Part shown: in pieces, positions 19,285 to 28,289 of the stretch | How the letters are laid out: every line of letters starts with the position of its first letter | How positions within the stretch are numbered: the first letter of the stretch is position 1 | From: Paraburkholderia kururiensis JCM 10599 = LMG 19447 | GTDB lineage: Bacteria; Pseudomonadota; Gammaproteobacteria; Burkholderiales; Burkholderiaceae | Reading direction: 5' to 3' | Length of the DNA: 64,000 nucleotides | Assembly (NCBI RefSeq): GCF_003986935.1 | Contig: NZ_RJZE01000013.1 | Coordinates: 1-64,000 of the forward strand | Position numbers and translations under genes: made by a program | Notes under the pieces: generated by a model | Databases searched by the model: none | Seen by the model: only the letters and a program-made list of their open reading frames with translations | What the model was told of the DNA's origin: nothing

Positions 19285-20193
19285 ATGTCCTATCTAAATG
19301 AACGCGTCATCCTTGTAACCGGTGCATCCGGTCAAGTGGGCTTCGAACTGGTGCGCAGCTTTCAGGGGTTGGGGCGTGTCGTCGCGCCTGGTCGCGATAC
19401 TCTGGATCTGGCGAGCGGCCGCCAAATTGAAGAATTGATACGTGAAGTGAGACCTTCACTGATCGTCAACCCAGCTGCGTATACAGCGGTTGACCACGCA
19501 GAAACCGAAATCGATCTCGCAAACAGCATCAATGCGGTGGCGCCCGGCATCCTCGCGTCTGAGGCGCGGCGGCTTCGCATTCCGCTGATTCACTACTCGA
19601 CCGATTACGTCTTTGACGGCACGGGGGACGGAGCATATTCCGAAGGCGATCGAGTAGGGCCGCTAAACGTTTACGGCAAAAGCAAACTGGACGGGGAGCT
19701 AGCAATCGCCGAGGCTGGGGCGAGCCATCTCGTCCTCCGTACCAGTTGGGTCTATGGCGCCCACGGCCGAAATTTCGTGCAAACGATGCTGCGCCTCGCA
19801 GCACAGCACACGGAATTGCGAGTTGTGGATGACCAGGTGGGAGCGCCCACATGGGCGCGCACTATTGCAGAATTGACCGCCCATATTGTTGCGCAGGCGT
19901 TTGCCGTACAAGAGAAGGATCGGCAGGAGTGGTGGGCGCAGCGTTCAGGTATTTATCATTTGACGGCATCGGGCTATACCTCATGGGCCGGTTTTGCCGA
20001 AGCGATTTTTGATATCGCTGCAATGCCGGTAAGGCCGCGGATTGTGCCTATTACATCAGACGAATATCCCACGCCTGCCCAACGGCCACGTAATTCTCGT
20101 CTGTCCGGTGCCAAGCTTTCTGCGACATTCGGCCTGCGCCCTCCAGACTGGCGCGACGCGCTGCATCTCTGCCTCGCTGAGCGCGAGGCATGA
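19285..20193 (+). CDS. rfbD: dTDP-4-dehydrorhamnose reductase
   Basis: The product is 302 aa. It is the last step to dTDP-L-rhamnose. VTGASGQVGFEL binds NADPH, YSTDYVFDG and VYGKSKLDGE carry the catalytic T-Y-K, and LRTSWVYG is typical of RmlD. Unlike rfbBAC, which are tightly packed and GC-rich, this gene is detached by 175 bases and is visibly more AT-rich. It may mark the left edge of acquired DNA or a replaced allele. Confidence 0.95.
   Translation: MSYLNERVILVTGASGQVGFELVRSFQGLGRVVAPGRDTLDLASGRQIEELIREVRPSLIVNPAAYTAVDHAETEIDLANSINAVAPGILASEARRLRIPLIHYSTDYVFDGTGDGAYSEGDRVGPLNVYGKSKLDGELAIAEAGASHLVLRTSWVYGAHGRNFVQTMLRLAAQHTELRVVDDQVGAPTWARTIAELTAHIVAQAFAVQEKDRQEWWAQRSGIYHLTASGYTSWAGFAEAIFDIAAMPVRPRIVPITSDEYPTPAQRPRNSRLSGAKLSATFGLRPPDWRDALHLCLAEREA
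20170..20190 (+). terminator. hairpin at the end of rfbD
   Basis: TGCCTCGC (20170-20177), a five-base loop and GCGAGGCA (20183-20190) form a perfect 8-bp stem that runs up to the rfbD stop codon. No T-run follows. It could be a weak terminator or an mRNA-end stabiliser between rfbD and wzm. Confidence 0.4.
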
Positions 20194-20361
20194 GACGTCA
20201 GCTTTGATCTCAAATGCTCGGCCGACGGTCGGCCGCTGCTCATGGTTGCCTTTTCAACGATGGATGGCCGACAATATCGGGCGATTATCGTCTTGGCACG
20301 GGGGCCGGCCATTTGCCTTAAGAGTCTGTATGGCGCCGGACATGGATATTGAGGAAACAAG

Positions 20362-21156
20362 TTGAGTGCATTGCTAAGTGCCCTGGTCCGGTACCGCGGT
20401 TTCGTGTTCGGCAGCGTCAAGCGGGAATTTCAGACGCGTTACCGGACGAGCATGTTGGGCGCGTTGTGGCTGATTCTGCAGCCGCTCGCCATGATCGCGG
20501 TTTACACCGTCATTTTTTCCGAAGTTATGAGATCGCGGATGCCTGGCGTGGAAAATACGTTCGGCTATAGCATCTATCTATGCGCCGGGGTGCTGACATG
20601 GGGCCTGTTCGCTGAGATCATCTCTCGCGCACAGAGCGTGTTTGTGGACAACGCAAATCTCCTCAAGAAGATCAGCTTTCCACGCATAGCGTTGCCGGCC
20701 ATCGTCACATGCTCGGCGCTGCTTAACTTCGCCATCATCTTCTCGCTGTTTCTTGTTTTTCTGGTCGCGACGGGAAACTTCCCAGGTATGGCGTTCTTTG
20801 GATTGGTCCCGCTGCTGCTGGTTCAGGTCGTCTTCAGTATTGGCCTCGGCATTACGCTAGGGGTACTGAACGTATTTTTCCGGGACGTCGGACAGTTTAC
20901 CGGTATTCTTTTGCAGTTCTGGTTCTGGTTTACTCCGGTTGTGTACCCTTGGCATGTGCTGCCCGAGGGAGTCAGGCCGTTGATCAGGTTGAACCCCATG
21001 GCGTCGTTGATCCAGGGGTACCAGACGATCCTGGTTAATCATGCATGGCCAGACTGGACGACTGTTTGGCCAGTGCTCGTCGTTGGAGTGCTAGCGTGCA
21101 TGCTGGGACTCTACCTGTTCCGGAGGCATGCTGCGGAAATGGTCGACGAGCTCTAG
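20362..21156 (+). CDS. wzm: polysaccharide ABC exporter, membrane subunit (Wzm-like)
   Basis: The product is 264 aa with about six membrane spans. It is the permease half of an ABC-2 type exporter for lipid-linked O-polysaccharide. KREFQTRYRTSMLGALWLI near the start, FPRIALPAI, LNVFFRDVGQF and the FWFTPVVYPW segment fit the family. It starts at TTG 20362, with GAGGAAA just upstream. Its ATPase partner wzt is not adjacent; gmd and a 595-base spacer separate them, which is unusual. No Wzx/Wzy is seen, so export of a finished chain is expected. Confidence 0.92.
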   Translation: MSALLSALVRYRGFVFGSVKREFQTRYRTSMLGALWLILQPLAMIAVYTVIFSEVMRSRMPGVENTFGYSIYLCAGVLTWGLFAEIISRAQSVFVDNANLLKKISFPRIALPAIVTCSALLNFAIIFSLFLVFLVATGNFPGMAFFGLVPLLLVQVVFSIGLGITLGVLNVFFRDVGQFTGILLQFWFWFTPVVYPWHVLPEGVRPLIRLNPMASLIQGYQTILVNHAWPDWTTVWPVLVVGVLACMLGLYLFRRHAAEMVDEL

Positions 21157-21206
21157 TGGAATGAGGGGGCACAGGCAGTGCTGACGGTAAGTATCTTCCG
21201 CTCGGC

Positions 21207-21212
21207 TATAAT
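21207..21212 (+). promoter_or_regulatory. possible -10 element upstream of gmd
   Basis: A perfect TATAAT lies 74 bases before the gmd start. CTGACG at 21181-21186 could be a -35, but the 20-base spacing is too long, so this is tentative. It would give gmd its own promoter inside the locus. Confidence 0.35.
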
Positions 21213-21286
21213 CTGCCGCACTTTTTTTGTTGTGTTCATTACTTCGCAGAGCGGCTGCGGAGGCGTGGCTTCTCAAGGAGATGGAA

Positions 21287-22321
21287 TTGACAAGCGCAGT
21301 TGTAACAGGCATCACAGGGCAGGACGGGGCATATCTCACGCAGCTGTTGCTGGCGCGTGGCTACGAAGTGTACGGTACGTATCGGCGCACGAGTTCGGTG
21401 AACTTCTGGCGGATGGACGAGCTCGGAGTCCTGAACGATCCTCGCTTGCATCTTGTCGAACACGACCTGACCGACCTTGGCGCGACCATCCGTCTGATCG
21501 AGAAGGCGAAGCCTCGGGAAGTGTACAACCTGGCGGCGCAGAGCTTCGTTGGGGTGTCGTTCGAGCAGCCTGTTACCACCGCGGAAATTACTGGTGTTGG
21601 CGCACTACATGTGCTCGAAGCGATCCGTATTCTGGACCAGTCCATTCGCTTTTACCAGGCGTCAACGTCTGAAATGTTCGGCAAGGTCCAGGCCGTGCCA
21701 CAGAAGGAGGACACGCCGTTCTACCCTCGTAGCCCCTATGGCGTCGCAAAACTCTACGCGCACTGGATTACGGTGAACTATCGCGAGTCATACGGCATCT
21801 TTGGTTCCAGCGGTATTCTCTTCAACCACGAATCGCCGTTGCGCGGGCGTGAATTCGTGACGCGCAAGATTACCGACTCGGTCGCGAAGATTTCTCTCGG
21901 CAAGCTGGATATGTTGGAGCTCGGGAATCTCGACGCAAAACGAGACTGGGGCTTCGCGAAGGAATATGTCGAAGGTATGTGGCGCATGCTGCAGGTCGAC
22001 GAGGCCGATACGTTTGTCCTTGCGACGAATCGGACTGAAACGGTTCGGGACTTCGTATCGATGGCTTTCAAGGCTGTCGGCACGGAGATCGAGTGGCGAG
22101 GCCAGGCCGAGCAGGAGACGGGTGTAGACGCATCGAGTGGTAAGATTGTCGTGCGCGTCAACCCGAAGTTCTACCGCCCGGCGGAAGTCGATCTGTTGAT
22201 TGGCGACGCTTCGAAGGCGAAAAGCAAGCTCGGGTGGGAACCGACAACGACACTCGAATCACTTTGCAAGATGATGGTTGAGGCGGACCTGCGTCGGAAC
22301 AAGACCGGTTTGTCGTTCTGA
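21287..22321 (+). CDS. gmd: GDP-mannose 4,6-dehydratase
   Basis: About 344 aa. It converts GDP-D-mannose to GDP-4-keto-6-deoxymannose. GITGQDGAYL binds NADP, YQASTSEMFG carries catalytic Thr/Ser/Glu, YGVAKLYAHW is the YxxxK block, and NHESPLRGREFVTRKI is the Gmd signature. AAGGAG ends at 21280, directly against ATG 21281, which leaves no spacer; TTG 21287, six bases after it, is the better start (an ATG start would add M-E). With rmd (14595) the product would be GDP-D-rhamnose. It is wedged between wzm and wzt. Confidence 0.94.
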   Translation: MTSAVVTGITGQDGAYLTQLLLARGYEVYGTYRRTSSVNFWRMDELGVLNDPRLHLVEHDLTDLGATIRLIEKAKPREVYNLAAQSFVGVSFEQPVTTAEITGVGALHVLEAIRILDQSIRFYQASTSEMFGKVQAVPQKEDTPFYPRSPYGVAKLYAHWITVNYRESYGIFGSSGILFNHESPLRGREFVTRKITDSVAKISLGKLDMLELGNLDAKRDWGFAKEYVEGMWRMLQVDEADTFVLATNRTETVRDFVSMAFKAVGTEIEWRGQAEQETGVDASSGKIVVRVNPKFYRPAEVDLLIGDASKAKSKLGWEPTTTLESLCKMMVEADLRRNKTGLSF

Positions 22322-22916
22322 GTTCGTCCTGAACGCCGACGTAGACACCGGCATTCGCGGCTTGCCAACGTTTAGATGGAGCGCGAGCCACGGGATACCG
22401 GGCGTTTATGGGAATGGACGCTGGTATCTTACGAGCCAATCGCCGCCACCTAGCCAAGTTTGCATGGGCTCGCAGGCAGCAGCGTTAATCTTGCGAAGTT
22501 CGGCGTCGGCAACACAGCTTGTTTTCCATCGCGCCGCGTCTGCAGATTGCGGCGGTGCGTCTTTTCGGGATGGGCTAATCCCGCCTAAAGATCGATTGGG
22601 TCGAACTCATCATCCCTGTGCGCAAGGTACTGCGCGGCATGTCAGTGCGAGCCGAATCACGACTCTCAGTGGCACCATGGGCTGATGTCGGCGATGGTCT
22701 CTCTTCCGTATCGATCGCTCTCTAGGGTGCTGATGGATGCCACGGTCTACCGAGGCAGTGAACAAGCTCTCATCGGCGTGCTCCTCGCAATTGGTGCAGC
22801 ATGCCAGTCCTGTTGGGGCGTCCGCGATCAAAACGCCGGGTAACAGACGCACGCCGCAACGTGCAATATGGAAACGCTCACTACAATTTACACAATGTAG
22901 CACTGGATCAAACCCT
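22322..22916. other. 595-base spacer between gmd and wzt
   Basis: No gene I can support with confidence. A minus-strand frame (22610-22948) encodes a peptide with CxxC pairs (HCVNC and CCTNC, plus one more Cys) that could be a small zinc-binding protein, but it overlaps the wzt start and has no other support. Such a long gap inside a transport operon suggests a deletion or a decayed gene. Confidence 0.35.
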
Positions 22917-24140
22917 ATGGGCAGCATATCCGTAAAAAGTGTCGGCAAAGCTTACAGGCAGTATCCGTCCCGTTTTGGTCGGTTGCTGGAATGGATGTCG
23001 CCGAGCCGCATCGTTCGCCATGATCTTAGATGGGTGCTTCGAGACATCAGCTTCGAGGTCAAACAAGGTGAGGCTGTTGGAATTGTGGGCATTAACGGTG
23101 CGGGAAAAAGCACGCTGCTCAAGATGATCACCGGTACGACGCAGCCGACCACAGGCAGTATTGCTGTCAGTGGCCGTGTTGCTGCCATGCTCGAACTTGG
23201 GATGGGCTTCCACCCCGATTTTACGGGGCGGCAGAACGTCATCATGGCGGGGCAGCTGCTTGGTTATAGCGCGGACGAAATAAACGCGAGCATGGAACGG
23301 ATCGAAGACTTCGCCGAAATAGGTGAGGCAATCGACAAGCCGGTTCGCATTTATTCAAGCGGTATGCAGATGCGACTGGCGTTCAGTGTTGCAACGTTTC
23401 AGCGCCCCGACATTCTGATCGTAGACGAAGCGTTGTCCGTAGGCGACGCCTACTTTCAGCACAAGAGTTTCGACCGAATTCGATCGTACCGCGAACTGGG
23501 AACGACGTTGCTCATTGTTTCTCACGACAAAACAGCCATTCAGGCCATTTGTGATCGGGCCATTTTGCTGAATGAGGGCCGGCTCGATAAAGAGGGGTCG
23601 CCCGAATCAATTTTTGATTACTACAACGCGTTACTTGCAGATAAAGAAGGGAAGTCGGTCAAACAGATTCCGAGCAACGATAAGGCGACTCAGACAATTT
23701 CGGGGTCGGGAGAGGCCTCTATCAGCAATATTCGACTGTTAGGCCCAAATGGCTTCGCGGTCGAGGCTGTCGACGTAGGAAGTACTCTGCGCCTTGAGGT
23801 CGACGTGCTGATTAACCAAGATATCGCCGAACTCGTGATCGGTTACATGATCAAGGATCGATTGGGTCAGCCGGTTTTTGGAACCAACAGCCATCACTTG
23901 GAACATTCCAGGCAGGCGTTGGTGCGGGATGATCGCATTAAATATAGCTTTACGTTTCCCGCCAACCTCGGCGAGGGAACTTACTCGATCGCCATTGCAC
24001 TGCACGCTGGCGACACGCATATCATTAAGAATTACGAGTGGCGGGATCTTGCCGTGGTGTTCCAGGTGATCAACATGTCGAAGAGAAAGTTTGTCGGATG
24101 TGCCTGGATTGAGCCCACATTAACTATTGAAAACTATTAA
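22917..24140 (+). CDS. wzt: polysaccharide ABC exporter ATPase with C-terminal binding domain (Wzt-like)
   Basis: The product is 407 aa. Residues 1-240 form the ABC ATPase: Walker A GINGAGKST at 58-66, signature YSSGMQMRL near 150, Walker B ILIVDEAL and switch SHDK. Residues of about 265-407 form a beta-rich domain like the carbohydrate-binding tail of Wzt from E. coli O8/O9a, which recognises the capped chain end before export. I chose ATG 22917 (MGSISVKSVGKAYRQYP) because it matches the family start; an open frame extends to 22737. It pairs with wzm and precedes a methyltransferase that may make the cap. Confidence 0.93.
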   Translation: MGSISVKSVGKAYRQYPSRFGRLLEWMSPSRIVRHDLRWVLRDISFEVKQGEAVGIVGINGAGKSTLLKMITGTTQPTTGSIAVSGRVAAMLELGMGFHPDFTGRQNVIMAGQLLGYSADEINASMERIEDFAEIGEAIDKPVRIYSSGMQMRLAFSVATFQRPDILIVDEALSVGDAYFQHKSFDRIRSYRELGTTLLIVSHDKTAIQAICDRAILLNEGRLDKEGSPESIFDYYNALLADKEGKSVKQIPSNDKATQTISGSGEASISNIRLLGPNGFAVEAVDVGSTLRLEVDVLINQDIAELVIGYMIKDRLGQPVFGTNSHHLEHSRQALVRDDRIKYSFTFPANLGEGTYSIAIALHAGDTHIIKNYEWRDLAVVFQVINMSKRKFVGCAWIEPTLTIENY

Positions 24141-24163
24141 GTCGAGAGAAGAGGCGGAGATTT

Positions 24164-25546
24164 ATGCTGACGGACGATTTCTATCGAGCGCTGGAAGACC
24201 GTTTTCGCGGTAGCCGGGCTACGATCAAGGCACGTCAGCGCGTCTACATGCCTATCGTTGAAGCGCTCAATGCCAGGACTGGCAAGAAGGTGCTGGATGT
24301 AGGCTGCGGACGTGCCGAATGGTTGGAATTACTTACGGAACATGGCATTGTTGCCGAGGGTCTTGATCTCAACGAGGAGTTTGTCGCAGGTGCTCGCTCT
24401 GCGGGACTATCGGCCATCAAGGCTGATGCGCTTGAGTTTTTGAAGGTGCAACCTGCTGGCGTATATGGCTTGGTCAGCGCGTTTCACGTGGTCGAGCACT
24501 TGGGGTTTGACAATCTTCTTGCCTTCATGAAGGAAGCTCATCGCGTGATCGACGAGCAAGGCGCGATTCTTCTTGAAACCCCCAATCCGGCTAATCTCGT
24601 AGTTGGGGCATGCAATTTCTACTTAGACCCCACACATGAACGACCCATTCCATCAGTTCTGCTTAGCTTTGCCGCAGAATATTGCGGATTCGAAAGCGTT
24701 GCGATTGTGCCTGTCAATCGGAACTTCATTCAGAACGATCTGGAACTTATGCCGGAGCAATTGCCCGGTGCGAGCGTGATCAATAAAGTCGTCACTGCGC
24801 TTGACCTCAATCTGATGCAGGCGCCAGACTACGCGATCGTCGCGTTTAAGAAGCGCGACGCAGTTCTAGTAGAAATCGCTGAGTCGCTGGCCAGCGCTTC
24901 ATCACTTGCCGTATCAGCCAGAGAAGAAAAGGATGTGAATGAGTTGATAGCTAGAATTGTTAAAGCAGAACGGGAGGCGGTGGAATGGCGAGAGAAATCG
25001 CGCCAATTTGAGATTCGCCTAAAGGACACCGAGACAAGAGCTCGGGCGGCGCATGCGGAGGCTCAAAGAATCGAACTTGATGTGCGCGAGGCGCGGGCAC
25101 GTGCTGCGACGGCGGAAGCTGAGACACGTGAGGCTCAGGGACGTGCCGCTACAGCCGAAGTGGAGGCGACCCTATTGCAGCAGCACGTGAGCGAACTTCT
25201 GAACAGTCGAAGCTGGCGCATAACGACCCCCCTACGTGCGGCAAGTGCGGTTCTCAAAAGCGCTGGCGTATCAAGGAGCGGTGGAAAGCGCATCGCAAAA
25301 CTCGCGCTGTTGCGCACCGCTGGCTACGTTCGGTCGCGCCCGTTCCTTAAATCGAGAGTCTCGAAGATTCTCTCACGGTTTCCCGGACTCCGTAGTCGTC
25401 TCGTGGGTTCCGTTGGTCTCGACATTTTGCGCGGAGTTACGACAGAGTCCTCCACGCTTCCTATCGAATCGTTCGAGCTATTGACCGCGCGTGGGCGCAA
25501 GATCTACGGCGATTTGCTCAAGGCAAAGAAAGCCGATACCCAATAA
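24164..25546 (+). CDS. methyltransferase with long coiled coil (possible chain-length terminator)
   Basis: The product is 460 aa. Residues 40-160 are a class I SAM-dependent methyltransferase: motif I VLDVGCGRAEW at 43-53, then GLDLN and FHVVEHL. Residues of about 252-347 form an Ala/Glu/Arg coiled coil with a visible 14-residue (two-heptad) repeat, RAATAEAE at 313 and RAATAEVE at 327. A basic C-terminal region with SRSWRITTPLR follows. In E. coli O9a, WbdD caps the chain by methylation and its coiled coil acts as a ruler. Location right after wzt, whose tail domain would read the cap, supports a like role. No kinase domain is visible, so it is not a full WbdD. Confidence 0.8.
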   Translation: MLTDDFYRALEDRFRGSRATIKARQRVYMPIVEALNARTGKKVLDVGCGRAEWLELLTEHGIVAEGLDLNEEFVAGARSAGLSAIKADALEFLKVQPAGVYGLVSAFHVVEHLGFDNLLAFMKEAHRVIDEQGAILLETPNPANLVVGACNFYLDPTHERPIPSVLLSFAAEYCGFESVAIVPVNRNFIQNDLELMPEQLPGASVINKVVTALDLNLMQAPDYAIVAFKKRDAVLVEIAESLASASSLAVSAREEKDVNELIARIVKAEREAVEWREKSRQFEIRLKDTETRARAAHAEAQRIELDVREARARAATAEAETREAQGRAATAEVEATLLQQHVSELLNSRSWRITTPLRAASAVLKSAGVSRSGGKRIAKLALLRTAGYVRSRPFLKSRVSKILSRFPGLRSRLVGSVGLDILRGVTTESSTLPIESFELLTARGRKIYGDLLKAKKADTQ

Positions 25547-25563
25547 TCATCGACCGTACAAAC

Positions 25564-28149
25564 ATGCGCATTGTTTTGGATCTCCAGGGTTGCCAATCAG
25601 CCAGCAGATTGCGGGGTATTGGCCGATACAGCCTGGCATTGGCGAAGTCGATTGTTCGCAACGCGGGTGATCACGAAATATGGATTTTGTTGAACGATTT
25701 GTTCCCCGAAGCTGTGGAGCCCGTTCGGGCCGCATTTTCCGGGTTGCTTCCGTCCGACCGTATAGCGACCTTCTCAGTGCCTGCGTTGACGCCCTACCAA
25801 GCGGCGCACGACTGGCGTACCCGTGCAGCAGAACTGATCCGCGAGTATGCAATTGCGGAGCTTGAACCAGACGTCCTGCATATCAGCAGCCTATTCGAGG
25901 GATACGTCGATAACTCGCTGACGTCCGTGAAAGCCTTCGATGCGCAAACCATAACGGCAGTCACGCTCTATGACTTGATTCCATACCTGAATCCGGCCAG
26001 ATACTTAACGGATGCTGGTTTCAAGCAGCACTACTACAGGAAGATCGACGCTCTCAAGCGTGCCGACGTGCTGCTTGCGATCTCAGCTTACTGCGGCGAC
26101 GAGGCGACGCGGGAGCTCGACATATCGCGCGAACGCATCACCAACATTTCGTCTGCCGTGTCGGAGTCCTTCCGACGGATTTCGCTGTCCGAGGGCGACA
26201 TTCGCGATCTGCTTGGACGCTATTCCATTGCACGCCCTTTTGTAATGACGACAGGTATCGTTGAGCCGCGAAAAAACCTGGAAGGTCTCATCGTCGCGTA
26301 CTCAAAGCTGCCGATCGAAATGCGCAGGCAACACCAGCTGTTTATGGTGTGCCAGGCGACAGAGTCTAATTCGGCAAAGTTGCGCGAGCTTGCTAGTTTG
26401 AACGGGCTCGAGCCCGACGAACTCGTTCTGGCGGGCTACGTTTCGGATCATGATCTTGTGTCGCTTTACAATTTGTGTCAATTATTTGTGTTCCCGTCTT
26501 TTCACGAGGGATTTGGTCTGCCGGCACTTGAGGCAATGGCGTGCGGCGCGCCGGTCATAGGCGCGAACGCCACGAGCATTCCGGAAGTCATCGGGCGTGA
26601 GGATGCATTATTTGATCCCCACGACATATCAGCGATGAAGTCGATGCTGTATCGGGCACTCACGGATATCGAATTTTCGAATTCGTTGCGTGAATATGCG
26701 CACACACGCGTCCAAAGATTTTCTTGGGATGAGACTGGTCGTCGCGCAGTGCAGGCTTTTGAGGCTGCAGTACAGCGAAGAGAGGCGAGTGGTGCGTCCG
26801 ATAATGCAGCGCACGGGACTGATGCGATGCGTGCAACGGAATCAGCGGACGCGCGCTATCACCGACTCATTGAAGCGTTGGCCAGACTGGACCCGCCTGC
26901 GTCGGACGCCGATTATCTTGCCAGTGCGCACGCGGTTGCCGCAAATCAGCGGGTTGGGTGCACGCCGCAAATTTTTGTCGATGTATCTGTGCTTTGCGAG
27001 ATCGACGCAAAGTCTGGGATCCAGCGGGTGACTCGCTCGATACTACGCCAGTTGCTTGCGGCTCCGCCGGCGGGTTGGCAAGTTAGGCCTGTGAGGCTGG
27101 ATCGTTCGGTGATGGCTTATCGTTACGCAAACCGATTCTGGCGCGAATTCAACATTGACATAGAGACAATTGAAAGCGAAGACGAGTGGTTGGAGACGCA
27201 ATCGGGCGATATTTTTCTCGGTCTTGATTTGGTCGCCGATTGTGTGCCGCTTGCGCAACAGTGGTTTGCAACGCAACGGCGGCGTGGGGTGAAGATTTAT
27301 TTCGTCGTCTATGATCTTCTACCCATTATGCGACCAGAGTGGTTCCCGGAGGTAATTGCCCAGTGCTTCCCGCTATGGTTTAAGACGATCTCGACGGTGT
27401 CTGATGGCTTGGTAGGTATTTCACGCGCTGTAGCAGACGACATCCGGAGCTGGCTTGACGCGACACAAATTCTGCGGCTGCGGGATTTGCAACTTGGTTA
27501 CTTCCACCTTGGCGCCGATATCGACAGTAGTCAACCGTCCAAAGGTGTACCGGACAACGCGCCGGAAGTGCTCGGGTCGTTGAGCGCCCGACCAACTATC
27601 CTGATGGTTGGGACAGTGGAACCTCGCAAAGGTCACGTGCAGGCTTTTGAGGCCTTCGAGAAACTATGGGCGGACGGCGTCGACGTAAACCTGGTGATCG
27701 TCGGCAAGGCTGGCTGGGGCCTGAATGGCTTCGATCAGTCACTAAAGAGTCATCCGAAACTGAATAGGCGTTTCTTTTGGCTGGAGGGTATCAGCGACGA
27801 GTACCTGGAAAAGGTCTATGACGTAGCAACGTGTCTCCTCGCCGCCTCCAAGGGTGAAGGGTTCGGTTTGCCGCTAATCGAAGCCGCTCAAAAGGGATTG
27901 CCAATCATTGCGCGGGATCTGCCCGTCTTCCGCGAAGTGGCCGGGGATCACGCGCTGTATTTCGAAGGCGATTCAGGCGAAGCGTTGGCGCGGACATTGC
28001 AAGATTGGTTGAATTTGCGCAATGCTGGGCGAGAGCCTTCTTCGGCGGCCATGTCATGGCTGACATGGGAGCAGAGCGCTGAGCAGTTGAAGAGGGTGAT
28101 ATTTGAAGACGCTTGGTATGGTGCTTGGCGGCCTATCGAAGAGGTCTAG
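25564..28149 (+). CDS. double-headed glycosyltransferase (two GT4 domains)
   Basis: The product is 861 aa, twice the usual GT4 length. Domain 1 (about 1-400) starts MRIVLDLQGCQ and has GIVEPRKNLEG and the E-x7-E block EGFGLPALE with Glu315. A linker of 50-70 hydrophilic residues follows. Domain 2 (about 470-861) has GTVEPRKGHVQ and EGFGLPLIE with Glu765. Both donor-site motifs look intact, so two linkages may be made by one chain, as in the mannosyltransferases of ABC-dependent O-antigens. The sugars cannot be read from sequence; GDP-D-rhamnose is the obvious candidate donor. Confidence 0.88.
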   Translation: MRIVLDLQGCQSASRLRGIGRYSLALAKSIVRNAGDHEIWILLNDLFPEAVEPVRAAFSGLLPSDRIATFSVPALTPYQAAHDWRTRAAELIREYAIAELEPDVLHISSLFEGYVDNSLTSVKAFDAQTITAVTLYDLIPYLNPARYLTDAGFKQHYYRKIDALKRADVLLAISAYCGDEATRELDISRERITNISSAVSESFRRISLSEGDIRDLLGRYSIARPFVMTTGIVEPRKNLEGLIVAYSKLPIEMRRQHQLFMVCQATESNSAKLRELASLNGLEPDELVLAGYVSDHDLVSLYNLCQLFVFPSFHEGFGLPALEAMACGAPVIGANATSIPEVIGREDALFDPHDISAMKSMLYRALTDIEFSNSLREYAHTRVQRFSWDETGRRAVQAFEAAVQRREASGASDNAAHGTDAMRATESADARYHRLIEALARLDPPASDADYLASAHAVAANQRVGCTPQIFVDVSVLCEIDAKSGIQRVTRSILRQLLAAPPAGWQVRPVRLDRSVMAYRYANRFWREFNIDIETIESEDEWLETQSGDIFLGLDLVADCVPLAQQWFATQRRRGVKIYFVVYDLLPIMRPEWFPEVIAQCFPLWFKTISTVSDGLVGISRAVADDIRSWLDATQILRLRDLQLGYFHLGADIDSSQPSKGVPDNAPEVLGSLSARPTILMVGTVEPRKGHVQAFEAFEKLWADGVDVNLVIVGKAGWGLNGFDQSLKSHPKLNRRFFWLEGISDEYLEKVYDVATCLLAASKGEGFGLPLIEAAQKGLPIIARDLPVFREVAGDHALYFEGDSGEALARTLQDWLNLRNAGREPSSAAMSWLTWEQSAEQLKRVIFEDAWYGAWRPIEEV

Positions 28150-28232
28150 CTTCAGCTCGGCTACGTTGCTTCATTCGGATTCGCGAAGCGTACTTGATAA
28201 ATCTTGGTGCAACGTACGCTGAGTCAGTTTCT

Positions 28233-28263
28233 ATCCGGCCCGGCTTGTTGAGCCGTGCCGGAT
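28233..28263. terminator. hairpin between convergent glycosyltransferase genes
   Basis: ATCCGGC (28233-28239) pairs with GCCGGAT (28257-28263), and an inner CGGCT (28241-28245) pairs with AGCCG (28251-28255), with one mismatch between the two stems and a TGTTG loop. It sits between the end of the double GT4 gene and the end of the minus-strand GT4 gene and could serve both. No clear T-run follows on either side. Confidence 0.6.
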
Positions 28264-28289
28264 GACAGCAGGCAGTCCATAGGACCATT

